Below, in pieces: positions 20,032-29,896 of a DNA stretch of 64,000 bases (position 1 is its first letter; every line of letters starts with the position of its first letter). A program made the position numbers and the translations under genes. The notes under the pieces are model-generated. The model made no database searches. It saw only the letters and a program-made list of their open reading frames with translations, and had not been told where the DNA came from. Source of the DNA: an uncultured Sphingomonadales bacterium (GTDB taxonomy: Bacteria; Pseudomonadota; Alphaproteobacteria; Sphingomonadales; Sphingomonadaceae); the NCBI GenBank assembly GCA_903821605.1, contig CAIJLZ010000004.1, positions 1 to 64,000 of the forward strand, given 5' to 3'.

Positions 20032-21006
20032 TCACGCCACACGCCAGGCCGGATCGGCCGCGGTGGCGGGTTCATCACTGTTGATCCGCACGATCCCGGC
20101 GCGATCATCGGGCGGCCAGTCGGGCGACGGTTCCTGACGGCGGGTGCCGTGCTGGTGCGGCTGCGCGCCGCTGTCTGGCCCGGATTGGGATAGGCCCGAA
20201 CCTTGATTCTGGCCCTGATTTTGGCCCTGATTTGGTTGCTGGCCGGTCTGCCAACCCAAGGCGGCATCGGCGACGCGCAGGCCCTGCTGGCGCAGTTCCT
20301 GCACCAGCCCCGGCTGGGCGGCGGCAATCAATTGGCGGGCTTCCGCGCCTTCGGCCTCCAGCCGGATCGCCAGCCCCGCCTCATGCGGCCGCAACGTCAC
20401 ATCGAGCCGACCAAGATGCGCCGGATCAAGCCGAAAGGAGAGTTGGCCCGGGCTGGCCGACGCGGTCGCGATATCGCGCGCCAAACCCGCCACCCAGCGA
20501 TCATCCCGTGCGAGATCAAGTTGACGTTCGACCATGGCGGTCCCCAGCGATGCCGCGCTGGGGGCAGGCATCTCGACCCCGTCCCCCGATCCGGGCGTGG
20601 CGAGTGTCGCCGCCGGCAGCGCCATGGCCGACGCAAGCGAGGGTGAAGGCGGAGATGAGGGCGCGGCCATCGGGCTGGCCAACGGATCTGCCGATGCCGC
20701 CGCAGCGCCCGCACCGGACGCCGCTGCGCCGCTTGACGTCATGACGCTGGCCAATAATTGCGACAGGGCCAGGAACGGCAACGCCGCCCCATCGGTTGCC
20801 GCGTCCGGCATCTCGCGCGCCACCACCTCGGCGGCAAGCGGTTCATCCGCATCCCGCACCGGGGATCGGCCACCGGCCATCACCGGGGCAGCGGCCGTCA
20901 TCATCGCTGCAAAGCCGGGGCGCGACGGGTCCATTGCATCAGCAGCGGGAGGCGCGGCCTTGGGTGCGGCGGCCACAACCGATGGGGTAGGCATGATATC
21001 GATCAT
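20032..21006 (-). CDS. fliK: Flagellar hook-length control protein FliK
   Basis: Low-complexity N-terminus and C-terminal LRLDPAHLGRLDVTLRPHEAGLAIRLEAEGAEARQLIAAAQPGLVQELRQQGL. Confidence 0.9.
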   Translation of the reverse strand: MIDIMPTPSVVAAAPKAAPPAADAMDPSRPGFAAMMTAAAPVMAGGRSPVRDADEPLAAEVVAREMPDAATDGAALPFLALSQLLASVMTSSGAAASGAGAAAASADPLASPMAAPSSPPSPSLASAMALPAATLATPGSGDGVEMPAPSAASLGTAMVERQLDLARDDRWVAGLARDIATASASPGQLSFRLDPAHLGRLDVTLRPHEAGLAIRLEAEGAEARQLIAAAQPGLVQELRQQGLRVADAALGWQTGQQPNQGQNQGQNQGSGLSQSGPDSGAQPHQHGTRRQEPSPDWPPDDRAGIVRINSDEPATAADPAWRVA

Positions 21007-21428
21007 GGTTCCATCCTTTTGGGGGTGCGCGGGGCGGGGCGCTGGGCATCGGCCCGCTGTTCGGCATGTCGATCAGCCAGCACCACCAACCGGGCGAGGC
21101 GTTCGCCTGCCTTGTCCTCGCGCTGGCGGGCGGCGGCCTGGCGGTCGCGTTCATGGGCGCGTTCAGCCCGTGCCGCATCCAGCGACGCCCCGAGATGGAG
21201 CGCCGCCTGATCCAGCCGACGCTGCATGTCGGCCAGCGTGCATAAGGTCAGCCCCGGCTGCACATCGGCGCGTGGCACCATGTCGTCGCGCAACTGCTCC
21301 AGTCGCGCGGCAATCGCCTCTAGCCCGAACAGTGCCTGATGGGCGCGCGCCAGCCGGAGTTCGGCCTTGCGCCGCTCCATCGTCCGCAGCCGCAACAGCC
21401 GCGCGCCTTGTTCCTGCTGCCGGGTCAT
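21003..21428 (-). CDS. fliJ: Flagellar export chaperone FliJ-like
   Basis: Short Arg-rich coiled-coil ORF between fliK and fliI. Confidence 0.8.
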   Translation of the reverse strand: MTRQQEQGARLLRLRTMERRKAELRLARAHQALFGLEAIAARLEQLRDDMVPRADVQPGLTLCTLADMQRRLDQAALHLGASLDAARAERAHERDRQAAARQREDKAGERLARLVVLADRHAEQRADAQRPAPRTPKRMEP

Positions 21429-22753
21429 GCGGCAAAGCCTTGGACCAAGGCCGCCCGCGCGGCGGCGAGATCAACCCGCGCCGCGCGCGGCTGGCGCACA
21501 AAGGCGAGCATCTCCTCACGCCGCGCCATGGCGGCATCAACCAGCGGATCATGGCCGGGCGCATAAGCGCCCATCAGCACAAGATCGCGATTTTCCTCAT
21601 AGCTGCTCCACAATTGGCGAAAGCGTGCGGCGGCAAGCGCATGATCGTCATCGATCACATCCGCCATGGTGCGCGACAGCGAGCGGGCAACGTCAATCGC
21701 CGGATAGACCCCTTGTTCCGCCAAGGACCGGGACAGAATGACATGGCCGTCGACAATCGCCCGCGTCGCATCGACCACGGGATCATCGGTGTCGCCACCA
21801 TCGGCCAGCACCGTATAGACCGCCGTGATCGACCCACCGCTGGCGCGGTCATTGCCCGCCCGTTCGACAAGGCGCGGGATCAGCCCGAGCGCAGACGGCG
21901 GATAGCCCTTCATCGTCGGCGGTTCGCCGAGCGAAAGGCCAATTTCACGCTGCGCATGGGCCACCCGGGTCAGGCTGTCGATCAACAGAAAGACGCGCTT
22001 GCCCTGCTGGCGGAAAAATTCGGCAATCGCGGTCGCCCGCATCGCGGCCCGGATCCGCAGCAATGGCGGGTGATCCGCCGGCACCGCCACCACGACCGAG
22101 CGCGCGCGCAGCCGGTCGTCGAGCTTGGTCTCGACAAAATCGCTGACCTCCCGGCTTCGTTCGCCGACCAGCCCGACCACGACCACATCGCAATCGACCC
22201 CGGCCAGCATCTGGCCCATCAACACCGATTTGCCGACCCCCGACCCGGCGATCAGCGCGACGCGCTGACCCTCGCCCATCGTCAGCAGGGCATTAATCGC
22301 CCGCACCCCAACATCGAATGACTGCGTCACCCGCCCGCGCGTCAGCGGATTGGCGCGCTTGCCGACCAATGGCCAGCTATAGCGGCTGACAATTGGCGGG
22401 CGGCCATCGAGCGGAGCCCCATGGGCGTCGATCACCCGACCCAATAGCCCATGGCCGCATGCCGCCAGCCCGCCTTGGCCCAATGGCGTCACCCGGCCAC
22501 CAGCGGCAAAGGGCGCATCAAGATCAAAACATTGGATCAGGCTGCGCCGCCCGCGAAAGCCGACCACCTCGCCACGCGCCCCGACCGGCCCGGCGGCAAT
22601 GCGCACCTGCGTGCCCAGCGGCTGATCCAGCCCTTCGGCCTCCAGCACCTGCCCCTCATGCGCAACCAGCACGCCCACCCGGCGCGGCGCGGCGCGGGAC
22701 AGATCGACACCGCCCAGCAACATCTCGCCCGACATCATCAGCCGCTTGGTCAT
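21425..22753 (-). CDS. fliI: Flagellum-specific ATP synthase FliI
   Basis: Walker A GSGVGKSVLMGQM; VVGLVGERSREVSDF; KRVFLLIDSLTRVAHAQREIGLSLGEPP. Confidence 0.97.
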   Translation of the reverse strand: MTKRLMMSGEMLLGGVDLSRAAPRRVGVLVAHEGQVLEAEGLDQPLGTQVRIAAGPVGARGEVVGFRGRRSLIQCFDLDAPFAAGGRVTPLGQGGLAACGHGLLGRVIDAHGAPLDGRPPIVSRYSWPLVGKRANPLTRGRVTQSFDVGVRAINALLTMGEGQRVALIAGSGVGKSVLMGQMLAGVDCDVVVVGLVGERSREVSDFVETKLDDRLRARSVVVAVPADHPPLLRIRAAMRATAIAEFFRQQGKRVFLLIDSLTRVAHAQREIGLSLGEPPTMKGYPPSALGLIPRLVERAGNDRASGGSITAVYTVLADGGDTDDPVVDATRAIVDGHVILSRSLAEQGVYPAIDVARSLSRTMADVIDDDHALAAARFRQLWSSYEENRDLVLMGAYAPGHDPLVDAAMARREEMLAFVRQPRAARVDLAAARAALVQGFAA

Positions 22754-23346
22754 GCGTCGCGACCCTCCAGCCCAAGTTCAGCCCGCAGCGCATCAAGGTG
22801 CAAGGCGGTGCCATGTTCGATCCAGCCCGCCGAACAATCGATCCGGATCGATCCTCGTTCGGCGGCCGGATCATCCCGCAGTGCAAGCCCGAGCGGGGCC
22901 TCGCCCAGCAGCATCTTGTCATCCGGGTGCAGCCACATCGTCCGCGCGCCATCCGCCTCGACGATCAGCGCGGCACAGGCCGCCGCGCGCCGCCGCAACA
23001 TGTCGCGATCAAGCGCCACCTCGCCCAGAATGCGGCGCACCAGCCCGTCGACCGTCTCGGCGATCAACTGTGCCAGTTCCTCACTTGGTTCATTGCGGAT
23101 CGCCTCGGCGCTCGCGATAAGGCCAAACAGTTGCTGCTTCTCGGCTGCGGCAGTGGCAAGGCCGACGGCATGGCCATCGTCATAGCCCCGGCGATACTCC
23201 TGCCCGGTGGGCGGCGAGGGAGCAGCCGCCGCCAGCGCCGCCGCCTTGTACCCCTTGGTCGCCACTTGCGGGCGGAACGCGCCCGGCAGGCGCATCAGCC
23301 GATCAAGCGGGAGGCGCACCGTCATCTGGTCGCTGCCATCAGACAT
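22750..23346 (-). CDS. fliH: Flagellar assembly protein FliH-like
   Basis: Position between fliG and fliI, FliH-type charged sequence; ATG at 23346 overlaps the fliG stop. Confidence 0.82.
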   Translation of the reverse strand: MSDGSDQMTVRLPLDRLMRLPGAFRPQVATKGYKAAALAAAAPSPPTGQEYRRGYDDGHAVGLATAAAEKQQLFGLIASAEAIRNEPSEELAQLIAETVDGLVRRILGEVALDRDMLRRRAAACAALIVEADGARTMWLHPDDKMLLGEAPLGLALRDDPAAERGSIRIDCSAGWIEHGTALHLDALRAELGLEGRDA

Positions 23347-24397
23347 AATCCTCATCTCCCTGCGCGAGCATGATCTCACCACTGGCCGCCAATTGACGGG
23401 CAATCGCCACCGCCGCTTTCTGGGCCTCTTCGACATCGCCCCGGCGCGCCGGCCCGCGTTCGGTCATTTCGTCGCGGATCGTCTCGGCGGCGCGGGCCGA
23501 AATGGTGCCCAGCAACCGGTCCAGCAGCGGCGAGGCCGCACCGCGCAGCGCCAGTGCCAGCGTCGGCGCGTCGATGGCCTGCATCACCGTGCCAAGCGAG
23601 CGATCGTCGAGCTTGTCGAGATCCTCGAACACGAACATTTCGTCCTCAATCGCCTGCCCAAGCAGCTTGTCCCGCTTCTTCAAGGTCCGCAGCATGCGTT
23701 CACCAACGGGGCGTTTCATCGTGTTGAAGATGCGCGCGACATCGTTTTTGCCGCCCAAGCGCATCCCCAGCTTGCGGCGCGGACGGTCGGCGGCATGGGC
23801 CAGCACCGCCTGCAATTCAGCCACGGCTTCAGCCGACACGCTTTCCAGCCGGGCGGCGCGCCAGATCAGATCGGTCTGCCGTGCCTCGTCGAGCTGCTCC
23901 AGCGCAGCCGCCGCAGCCTCGGGCGTCAACACCGCAACGATGATGGCCCCGACCTGCGGGTGCTCCTCGGCAAGCAATTCGGCAATCGCGCTCGGCTCCA
24001 TCCAGCGCAGCGTATCGAGCGCCACCGCACTGGAACGCGGCGCAATGCTGGCCAGAATATTGTCCGCCCGCACCGCGCCCAAAGCGGCGCTCATCACACT
24101 GCGCACCCGGGGTTCCGCCTTGGCGGCGAGATCAGTCACGCCACGGCTCGCTTCGACAAACCGGCCCAGCGCCGTCTGGATCGCGCCTTCATCGGCCTGG
24201 GCAATGCCCAGCATCGCCGCGCCAAGATCGCGCACGGTCACGGGATCAAGCTGGCGCAAGATCGCGGCGGCATCCTCCTCGTCGAGCAGCATCATCAAGA
24301 TCGCCGCGACGTCCCGGCCATGAACCGCCGCCGCCGGAGATCGAGTGAAAGCCGGCACGCTGAAAGCGGGGACAGGGGAAGTATCGGCGTCAGCCAT
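23339..24397 (-). CDS. fliG: Flagellar motor switch protein FliG
   Basis: EEHPQVGAIIVAVLTPEAAAAALEQL; MFVFEDLDKLDDRSLGTVMQAID. Confidence 0.97.
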   Translation of the reverse strand: MADADTSPVPAFSVPAFTRSPAAAVHGRDVAAILMMLLDEEDAAAILRQLDPVTVRDLGAAMLGIAQADEGAIQTALGRFVEASRGVTDLAAKAEPRVRSVMSAALGAVRADNILASIAPRSSAVALDTLRWMEPSAIAELLAEEHPQVGAIIVAVLTPEAAAAALEQLDEARQTDLIWRAARLESVSAEAVAELQAVLAHAADRPRRKLGMRLGGKNDVARIFNTMKRPVGERMLRTLKKRDKLLGQAIEDEMFVFEDLDKLDDRSLGTVMQAIDAPTLALALRGAASPLLDRLLGTISARAAETIRDEMTERGPARRGDVEEAQKAAVAIARQLAASGEIMLAQGDEDYV

Positions 24398-26048
24398 GCC
24401 GACGCTCCTGCATCAACTGGCGCACGACGATCGCGGCGCGTTCCGGATTTTGGCGCACGAATTGGCGCACCAACGCGGCGCGCTCTTCATAACCCGGCGC
24501 TTCGGCGATCATCTCAACCGTAATATCCGGCGCAGCAAGTCGCCCATGGGCGGCGGCCGTCAGCAATTCGCGCTCCGCCTCAAAGGTGCGCGCGCGTTCG
24601 CCAGCACGCGCCTTGAGCGCCCGCACCAGCGGGCGACCGATCAGCAGCAGCACCAGCAACGCCACCACCGCCGCCCCCGCCTGTCGGACAAGCGGCAACA
24701 GCCATGGTTCGTCATACCAACGCCGCACCGGTTCAACCACGGGTTCGAACACGCGCGCGCTGATCGCGACGACATCGCCCCGGTCGGCATTAAAGCCCAC
24801 GGCACCCTTGACGAGTTTTTCCAACGCGGCGATTTCGCCAACGGTGCGGGGCTTGGTCGTCGGCCCGTCGCGCAACGCCACCGCGACCGTCAACCGGGCG
24901 AGCCGACCTTCCGGCAGGCGGGTCACGGAAATCTCGCGCCCGACATTGAAGGTGCGGTCATAGGTTTCAGCCGTTTGGCCATCGCCAGTGCTGGTGGGCG
25001 TGGCCGGACCAGCACCCGCCACCGGCGCACCCGTCGGCTTATTGGTCAACTGTGTCGCCTGGGGCGGCTGATTGGCCAGCGTGCCGGGAATGCCCCCGGC
25101 TGGCGTCATGGCGGATGTCGTGCTGCGATTGCCCTCTTCGCGCAACAAGGCCCGATCATCCTTCGGATAGGTTTCGCGCGTCGACTGGCTTTCGGTGCGG
25201 TCGAGATCGACATGCACTTCGGTCGTGAAATTATTCTGGCCCAAGACCGGGCCCAGCAGCGCCAGCACCGCCTGACGATAACGTTCTTCCATCCGTAGCT
25301 GGAGCTGGAACGACGGATCATCCGTGCCTTCATCCTGCGACAATAAGGCACCCGACTGGTCGATCACCGACACCTGATCCGCCGCCAGACCCGGCACTGA
25401 AGAGCCGACCAGATGGCGGATCGCCCGCACCTGTGCCCCGGTCAGGGCGCGGCCGGGCTGCAATGTCAGCATCACCGACGCGGCAGGCGCGGCCTGATCG
25501 CGGACAAAAACCGATGGTTCGGGCACCGCCAAATGAATGCGGGCGGATTTCACTGAATCGATAGCCTCGATGGTGCGGGCAAGATCCATCTCGCGCGCGC
25601 CGCGCAAGGTTTCATCCTCGACCGCGCGGCTCGACCCCATCGGCAGCTTGGCCAACAGCGCATCGCCACTGGGGGCGGCCTTGGGCAGTCCTTGCGCCGC
25701 CAGCATCATCCGGGCGCGATGGACATTATCCTCGGCGACCTCAATCGCCCCCGAACCGGGGTCGAGATCATAAGATATGCCCGCGCCTTGCAATGCTTCC
25801 GCCACGGCAGCCTTGTCGGCATCGGCCAAGCCCTGGAACACCGGCGTGCGCACCGGGCTTTGCAGGCCCCAATAGGCCAGCGCAGCCAATGCGGTCGCAC
25901 CCAATAGCCCGATCGCGGGCAAGGCGCGTTGCACCGCAGGCTGGCGTGCCATGGCGGAGACCATCGCCAGCGGCTCACCCATCGCCTTAGCAGGCGCGCG
26001 TGACGCCCCGGCATGGCCCAGCGGCGGCAGAATTTCGCCCTCGGCCAT
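24390..26048 (-). CDS. fliF: Flagellar MS-ring protein FliF
   Basis: ARIHLAVPEPSVFVRDQAAPAASVMLTLQPGRALTGAQVRAIRHLVGSSVPGLAADQVSVIDQSGALLS. Confidence 0.97.
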   Translation of the reverse strand: MAEGEILPPLGHAGASRAPAKAMGEPLAMVSAMARQPAVQRALPAIGLLGATALAALAYWGLQSPVRTPVFQGLADADKAAVAEALQGAGISYDLDPGSGAIEVAEDNVHRARMMLAAQGLPKAAPSGDALLAKLPMGSSRAVEDETLRGAREMDLARTIEAIDSVKSARIHLAVPEPSVFVRDQAAPAASVMLTLQPGRALTGAQVRAIRHLVGSSVPGLAADQVSVIDQSGALLSQDEGTDDPSFQLQLRMEERYRQAVLALLGPVLGQNNFTTEVHVDLDRTESQSTRETYPKDDRALLREEGNRSTTSAMTPAGGIPGTLANQPPQATQLTNKPTGAPVAGAGPATPTSTGDGQTAETYDRTFNVGREISVTRLPEGRLARLTVAVALRDGPTTKPRTVGEIAALEKLVKGAVGFNADRGDVVAISARVFEPVVEPVRRWYDEPWLLPLVRQAGAAVVALLVLLLIGRPLVRALKARAGERARTFEAERELLTAAAHGRLAAPDITVEMIAEAPGYEERAALVRQFVRQNPERAAIVVRQLMQERRHG

Positions 26049-26051
26049 CGG

Positions 26052-26375
26052 TTAGACCGGCATGTTCATGATGTCGCGATAAGCCGAGAGCAGCTTGTTG
26101 CGCACCTGCAAGGTGGTTTCGAAGCCGATTGCCGCTTTCTGCCGTTCGACCATCACCTGTACCAGATCATGGCTATCGCCACGCTGATAGGCCTCGGTCA
26201 ATGCCGTGGCACGCTGCTGCTGGCCGTTCACGGTCGCGAGCGCCTGGCCCATGGCTTCGGTAAAGGATAATTCGGCAGTCGCCGCGCCATGGCCAGCGGC
26301 ACGCTGCAGCGCATTATTCTGATGGAGGATCGTGCTGCGCATCTGCAGCAGGCGGGTCTGGTCTGTGCTCGACAT
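26052..26375 (-). CDS. fliE: Flagellar hook-basal body protein FliE
   Basis: C-terminal HDLVQVMVERQKAAIGFETTLQVRNKLLSAYRDIMNMPV. Confidence 0.95.
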   Translation of the reverse strand: MSSTDQTRLLQMRSTILHQNNALQRAAGHGAATAELSFTEAMGQALATVNGQQQRATALTEAYQRGDSHDLVQVMVERQKAAIGFETTLQVRNKLLSAYRDIMNMPV

Positions 26376-26426
26376 GGCGTTCCGGACTGTTGCTTTTCGT
26401 CGGGCGGGATTGCCCGTGGCGATAAA

Positions 26427-26442
26427 AGCAAGGCCTGTGCCA
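26427..26442 (-). promoter_or_regulatory. Sigma54 (RpoN)-type promoter upstream of fliE
   Basis: Reverse complement TGGCAC-AGGCC-TTGCT matches the -24/-12 consensus TGGCAC-N5-TTGCW; about 52 nt upstream of the fliE start. Confidence 0.8.
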
Positions 26443-26545
26443 ATTGCCGCCCGGCCCCCGGATTCCGATGCCGCGCCACGGCCCCATCGCGATCATCGAG
26501 CAGCGCCGCCAAATTCCCGACACGGCGACGCCGATATTCCGACGT

Positions 26546-26572
26546 TAAATCAACCGCACCATGCGCCGTTAC
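26546..26572 (+). promoter_or_regulatory. Sigma28 (FliA)-type promoter upstream of flagellin
   Basis: TAAA-N15-GCCGTTAC (consensus TAAA-N15-GCCGATAA), about 70 nt upstream of the flagellin ATG. Confidence 0.65.
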
Positions 26573-26641
26573 TGCTGCCGAGGCGGCTCAACATCAACGC
26601 TGGGCTGCCCGCTCGTGACCCCCTTCGTGAAAGGAACAACC

Positions 26642-27475
26642 ATGACCGTCATCACCACCAATGTGAACGCACTCCGCGCCCAGAACAGCACACGCGTCGC
26701 CGACAAGATGCTCGGCTCCGCCATGGAACGCCTGTCCAGCGGCAAGCGTATCAACAGCGCCAAGGACGACGCCGCCGGCCTTGCCAATGTCAACCGCATG
26801 GACGCCAAGGTCCGTGGCCTTAATCAGGCCATTCGCAACGCCAATGACGGCACCTCGCTGGCGCAGACCGCCGAAGGCGCGATGGGCGAAGTGTCCAACA
26901 TCCTGATCCGGATGCGTGAACTGTCGGTTCAGGCCGCGAACGGCACGGCGACCGACGAAGATCGTGCCGCGCTGCAGCTCGAAGTCGATCAGTTGAAGTC
27001 GCAGATTGGCGATATCTCGACCCGCACCGACTTCAACGGCAAGGCCCTGCTCGACGGCAGCGGCGACCTCGTCAACAAGACGGTGTCGGTCAGCATCCAG
27101 ACCGGCCTCAACGATGGCGAAACCGTGGACTTCACGATCAAGAGCATGGGCGCCGCCGATCTCGGCGTCGATACCGTCGATATTTCGACCGCTGCGGGCG
27201 CATCAAGCGCGCTGGCCGATCTCGACGCGGCGATTGAAACGGTCGCTTCTGAACGCGCCAATCTCGGTGCCGTGCAGAACCGCTTCGACACCACGGTCAA
27301 CACCCTGACCTCGACCGTCACCAATCTGACGGAAGCCAAGTCGCGCATCGAAGACGCCGATTTCTCGGTGGAATCGACCAAGCTGGCAGCGGCTCAGATC
27401 CTGTCCCAGGCTTCGACCGCGATGCTGGCGCAGGCCAATCAGAGCCAGCAGGGCGTGATGAACCTGCTGCGTTAA
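26642..27475 (+). CDS. fliC: Flagellin
   Basis: [49 protein letters not shown]-terminal [25 protein letters not shown]. Confidence 0.97.
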   Translation: MTVITTNVNALRAQNSTRVADKMLGSAMERLSSGKRINSAKDDAAGLANVNRMDAKVRGLNQAIRNANDGTSLAQTAEGAMGEVSNILIRMRELSVQAANGTATDEDRAALQLEVDQLKSQIGDISTRTDFNGKALLDGSGDLVNKTVSVSIQTGLNDGETVDFTIKSMGAADLGVDTVDISTAAGASSALADLDAAIETVASERANLGAVQNRFDTTVNTLTSTVTNLTEAKSRIEDADFSVESTKLAAAQILSQASTAMLAQANQSQQGVMNLLR

Positions 27476-27515
27476 GCCAGGCTTTTCATCTTGAATTCCT
27501 GATACGCACCACCTG

Positions 27516-27550
27516 GCGGCCCGGCACCTTGGTTCCGGGCCGCTTCTTTC
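27516..27550 (+). terminator. Putative intrinsic terminator after flagellin
   Basis: GCGGCCCGG-caccttggtt-CCGGGCCGC then TTCTTTC. Confidence 0.6.
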
Positions 27551-27559
27551 TCACAACGT

Positions 27560-27688
27560 TCAGTTGCTCGTTTTCTCGACGGTCTTGCCAACCGACTGCA
27601 CGTCGCGGCCAATGCCGCGCACCGTGTTGCAGGCGGTCGCCAGCAAGGCAGTTGCCAGCAGGGTCACAAGAGCAGCTTTACTTTTCAT
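27560..27688 (-). CDS. Entericidin A/B-family small lipoprotein
   Basis: MKSKAALVTLLATALLATACNTVRGIGRDVQSVGKTVEKTSN: lipobox ATAC followed by NTVRGIGRDV. Confidence 0.88.
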   Translation of the reverse strand: MKSKAALVTLLATALLATACNTVRGIGRDVQSVGKTVEKTSN

Positions 27689-27761
27689 GTCGTTTTCCTC
27701 GATCATTCGGTCGGTGGCGGCAGTTGGACTTAAGGGCCAAGCCGATCGCGGCAATATCTTC

Positions 27762-28484
27762 CTATTCCAGTTCGAACGCAACCGACACGCTGGCGGATAG
27801 CGCCTGTTCGCCGGGCCGGATCACGGTTTCCGCCTTGTCGGCGCGCGCCATGGCCAGCATCGGCATCGGATAGGCCGGGCTGATGCCGCCCTCGCTGATC
27901 GACAAGATGCGCCGGACCTTCATCCCAGCAGCGCGGGCATAGATATTGGCGCGCGCCCGCGCTTTTTCCACCGCCTTGGCCCGCGCTTCATCAAGCGCTG
28001 CATCGCTATCGGCAACGCCAAAGGCCGGGCCCTGGATCTGGTTCGCCCCATTGGCCACCAGCGCATCAAGAATTGGCCCTGCCCGCGCAATATCGCGGAA
28101 CACAAGGCTGAGCTGGTTGCTCGCCTGATAGCCAGTAATTTCCGGCGCGCGATTATCGACATAACGATATTGCGGGCTGAGATTGATCGACGCGGTGCGG
28201 ATATCCTTATCGGCGATCCCCGCCTTGCGCAGCGCCGTTATCACCCGATCCATCTGTTGGGCATTGGTGGCCAGCGCCTGTTGCGCGCTGGGGGCGTCGG
28301 TGGTGACCCCGGCGGTAATCGTCACCTGATCCGGCGTGCGCGATACGCTCGCTTCCGCACTGAGTTCCAGCCGGGTGCCGAGATGCGACCCCTCACCGCC
28401 CGAAGGCTGGGCAACGGCCGTTCCTGCCACCGCCATGCCCATGGTCGCCAGCATCGTCGCCGCCATGATCTTGTGCTTGTCCAT
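27762..28484 (-). CDS. SIMPL (DUF541) domain periplasmic protein
   Basis: Signal peptide plus ELSAEASVSRTPDQVTITAGVTTDAPSAQQALATNAQQMDRVITALRKAGIADKDIRTASINLSPQY. Confidence 0.9.
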   Translation of the reverse strand: MDKHKIMAATMLATMGMAVAGTAVAQPSGGEGSHLGTRLELSAEASVSRTPDQVTITAGVTTDAPSAQQALATNAQQMDRVITALRKAGIADKDIRTASINLSPQYRYVDNRAPEITGYQASNQLSLVFRDIARAGPILDALVANGANQIQGPAFGVADSDAALDEARAKAVEKARARANIYARAAGMKVRRILSISEGGISPAYPMPMLAMARADKAETVIRPGEQALSASVSVAFELE

Positions 28485-28726
28485 GCTTGCCTCCGCTTCA
28501 TGCACCACCGGCGAAACCGCCGCGCGGCGCCTCCCATCATGGCCCAGCCGCCATGTCTCGCCAAGTCACTGGACTGATCAAGATCAACCAGAGATGAACA
28601 GGCCGGAATTCGCACACGCAGCATTGCAGGTGCGAAATAACTGCTCTATGTTTGCAATACAGCTGATGTACCAGATGCGGCGGCACGGCATCAGACATTA
28701 TTTTCAGTTCCGACAGGCAGTACCGA

Positions 28727-29896
28727 GTGATGAAATTTGATTCCGGCTTTCCCACCCCTGAAACCGATGAAGATCGGGCAGACCTGCACCGCCGCTATAA
28801 AAAGCTGGGCCTGATCACGCTCGGGCTGGTTGTGGTCGCACTCATCATCGTCAAGCTCGTCAACCATAATTGGGATGCCCCCGCCGCGCCGATGCCGCAA
28901 ACCGTGACCGTCATGGTGCCGGGGCGCCAGCCGGTTGACCTCGCCATCAGCACCACCGGCACATTGGCCGCCCGCCGCGAAATGCCGGTCGGCGTTGCAG
29001 GCGAGGGCGGCATGGTCGCCCGCGTGCTGGTGGAACCGGGCGACTGGGTCGCAGCCGGCCAGACGCTCGCCATCATTGATCGCGCGGTGCAGACGCAACA
29101 GGCGGGCCAGCTTTCCGCCCAAATCAACGCCGCCCGCGCCAATGCCGCCCTTGCGGAATCCGAGCTGGTGCGCGCGCAGACATTGAAGGAACGCGGTTTT
29201 GTCTCGCAGGCCGATATCGACCGCAAGACCGCGACTCGCGATGCCGCCCGGGCGCAGGTGCGCGTGGCCCAAGCCCAATTGGGTGAAGTCAACGCCCGCA
29301 TCGGTCGGCTCGATATCCGCGCGCCCGCTGCCGGGCTGGTGCTGGAACGCAAGGTTGAGCCGGGCGAAGTCGTCAGCTCGGGTTCGGGCATGTTGTTCCG
29401 GCTCGCCAAGGGCGGCGAGATTGAATTGCTGGCCCGGCTGGCGGAAACGGATCTCGCCCGGTTAACAATCGGCAATAGTGCGGATGTCACGCCCGTTGGT
29501 TCCGCGCGTAGCTTTACCGGCAAGGTCTGGCAGATTTCCCCCGTGATCGATCCGCAGACCCGCCAAGGCGTGGTGCGCATCGCGCTTGGCTATGATCCGC
29601 AGCTCCGCCCCGGCGGCTTCGCCACAGCGAAGCTGGTATCGGGCACGGCATCGCTCCCCGTGGTGCCGGAGTCGGCGGTCCAAGGCGATGCGAAGGCAAG
29701 CTATGTCTATATCATCGGTCCCAACAACAAGGCCGAGCGGCGTTCGATCACCATCGGCACCGTCAGCGAAAAGGGCGTGGCCATTACCAGCGGGATCGAC
29801 GGTCACGAACAGGTCGTCGTGCTGGCCGGCGCGTTCCTCAATCCCGGCGAGGAGGTCATGCCGGTCCGCCTGAAAGGCAAGGGCGCGGGGCAATGA
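28727..29896 (+). CDS. RND efflux periplasmic adaptor (MFP) subunit
   Basis: HlyD/MFP-type: VEPGDWVAAGQTLAIIDRAVQTQQAG...; last codons overlap the permease start. Confidence 0.92.
   Translation: MMKFDSGFPTPETDEDRADLHRRYKKLGLITLGLVVVALIIVKLVNHNWDAPAAPMPQTVTVMVPGRQPVDLAISTTGTLAARREMPVGVAGEGGMVARVLVEPGDWVAAGQTLAIIDRAVQTQQAGQLSAQINAARANAALAESELVRAQTLKERGFVSQADIDRKTATRDAARAQVRVAQAQLGEVNARIGRLDIRAPAAGLVLERKVEPGEVVSSGSGMLFRLAKGGEIELLARLAETDLARLTIGNSADVTPVGSARSFTGKVWQISPVIDPQTRQGVVRIALGYDPQLRPGGFATAKLVSGTASLPVVPESAVQGDAKASYVYIIGPNNKAERRSITIGTVSEKGVAITSGIDGHEQVVVLAGAFLNPGEEVMPVRLKGKGAGQ

Noticed and set aside
20202-20242. Possible CRISPR-like repeats
   Set aside because: 12-bp in-frame coding repeats without spacers; part of the fliK linker.
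20534-22321. 595-aa plus-strand ORF across fliK/fliJ/fliI
   Set aside because: Low-complexity Arg/Ala/Pro-rich translation fully antisense to clear flagellar genes; GC-rich stop-poor frame.
23207-24523. 438-aa plus-strand ORF opposite fliG/fliH
   Set aside because: Antisense shadow ORF with no recognisable domain; FliG is unambiguous.
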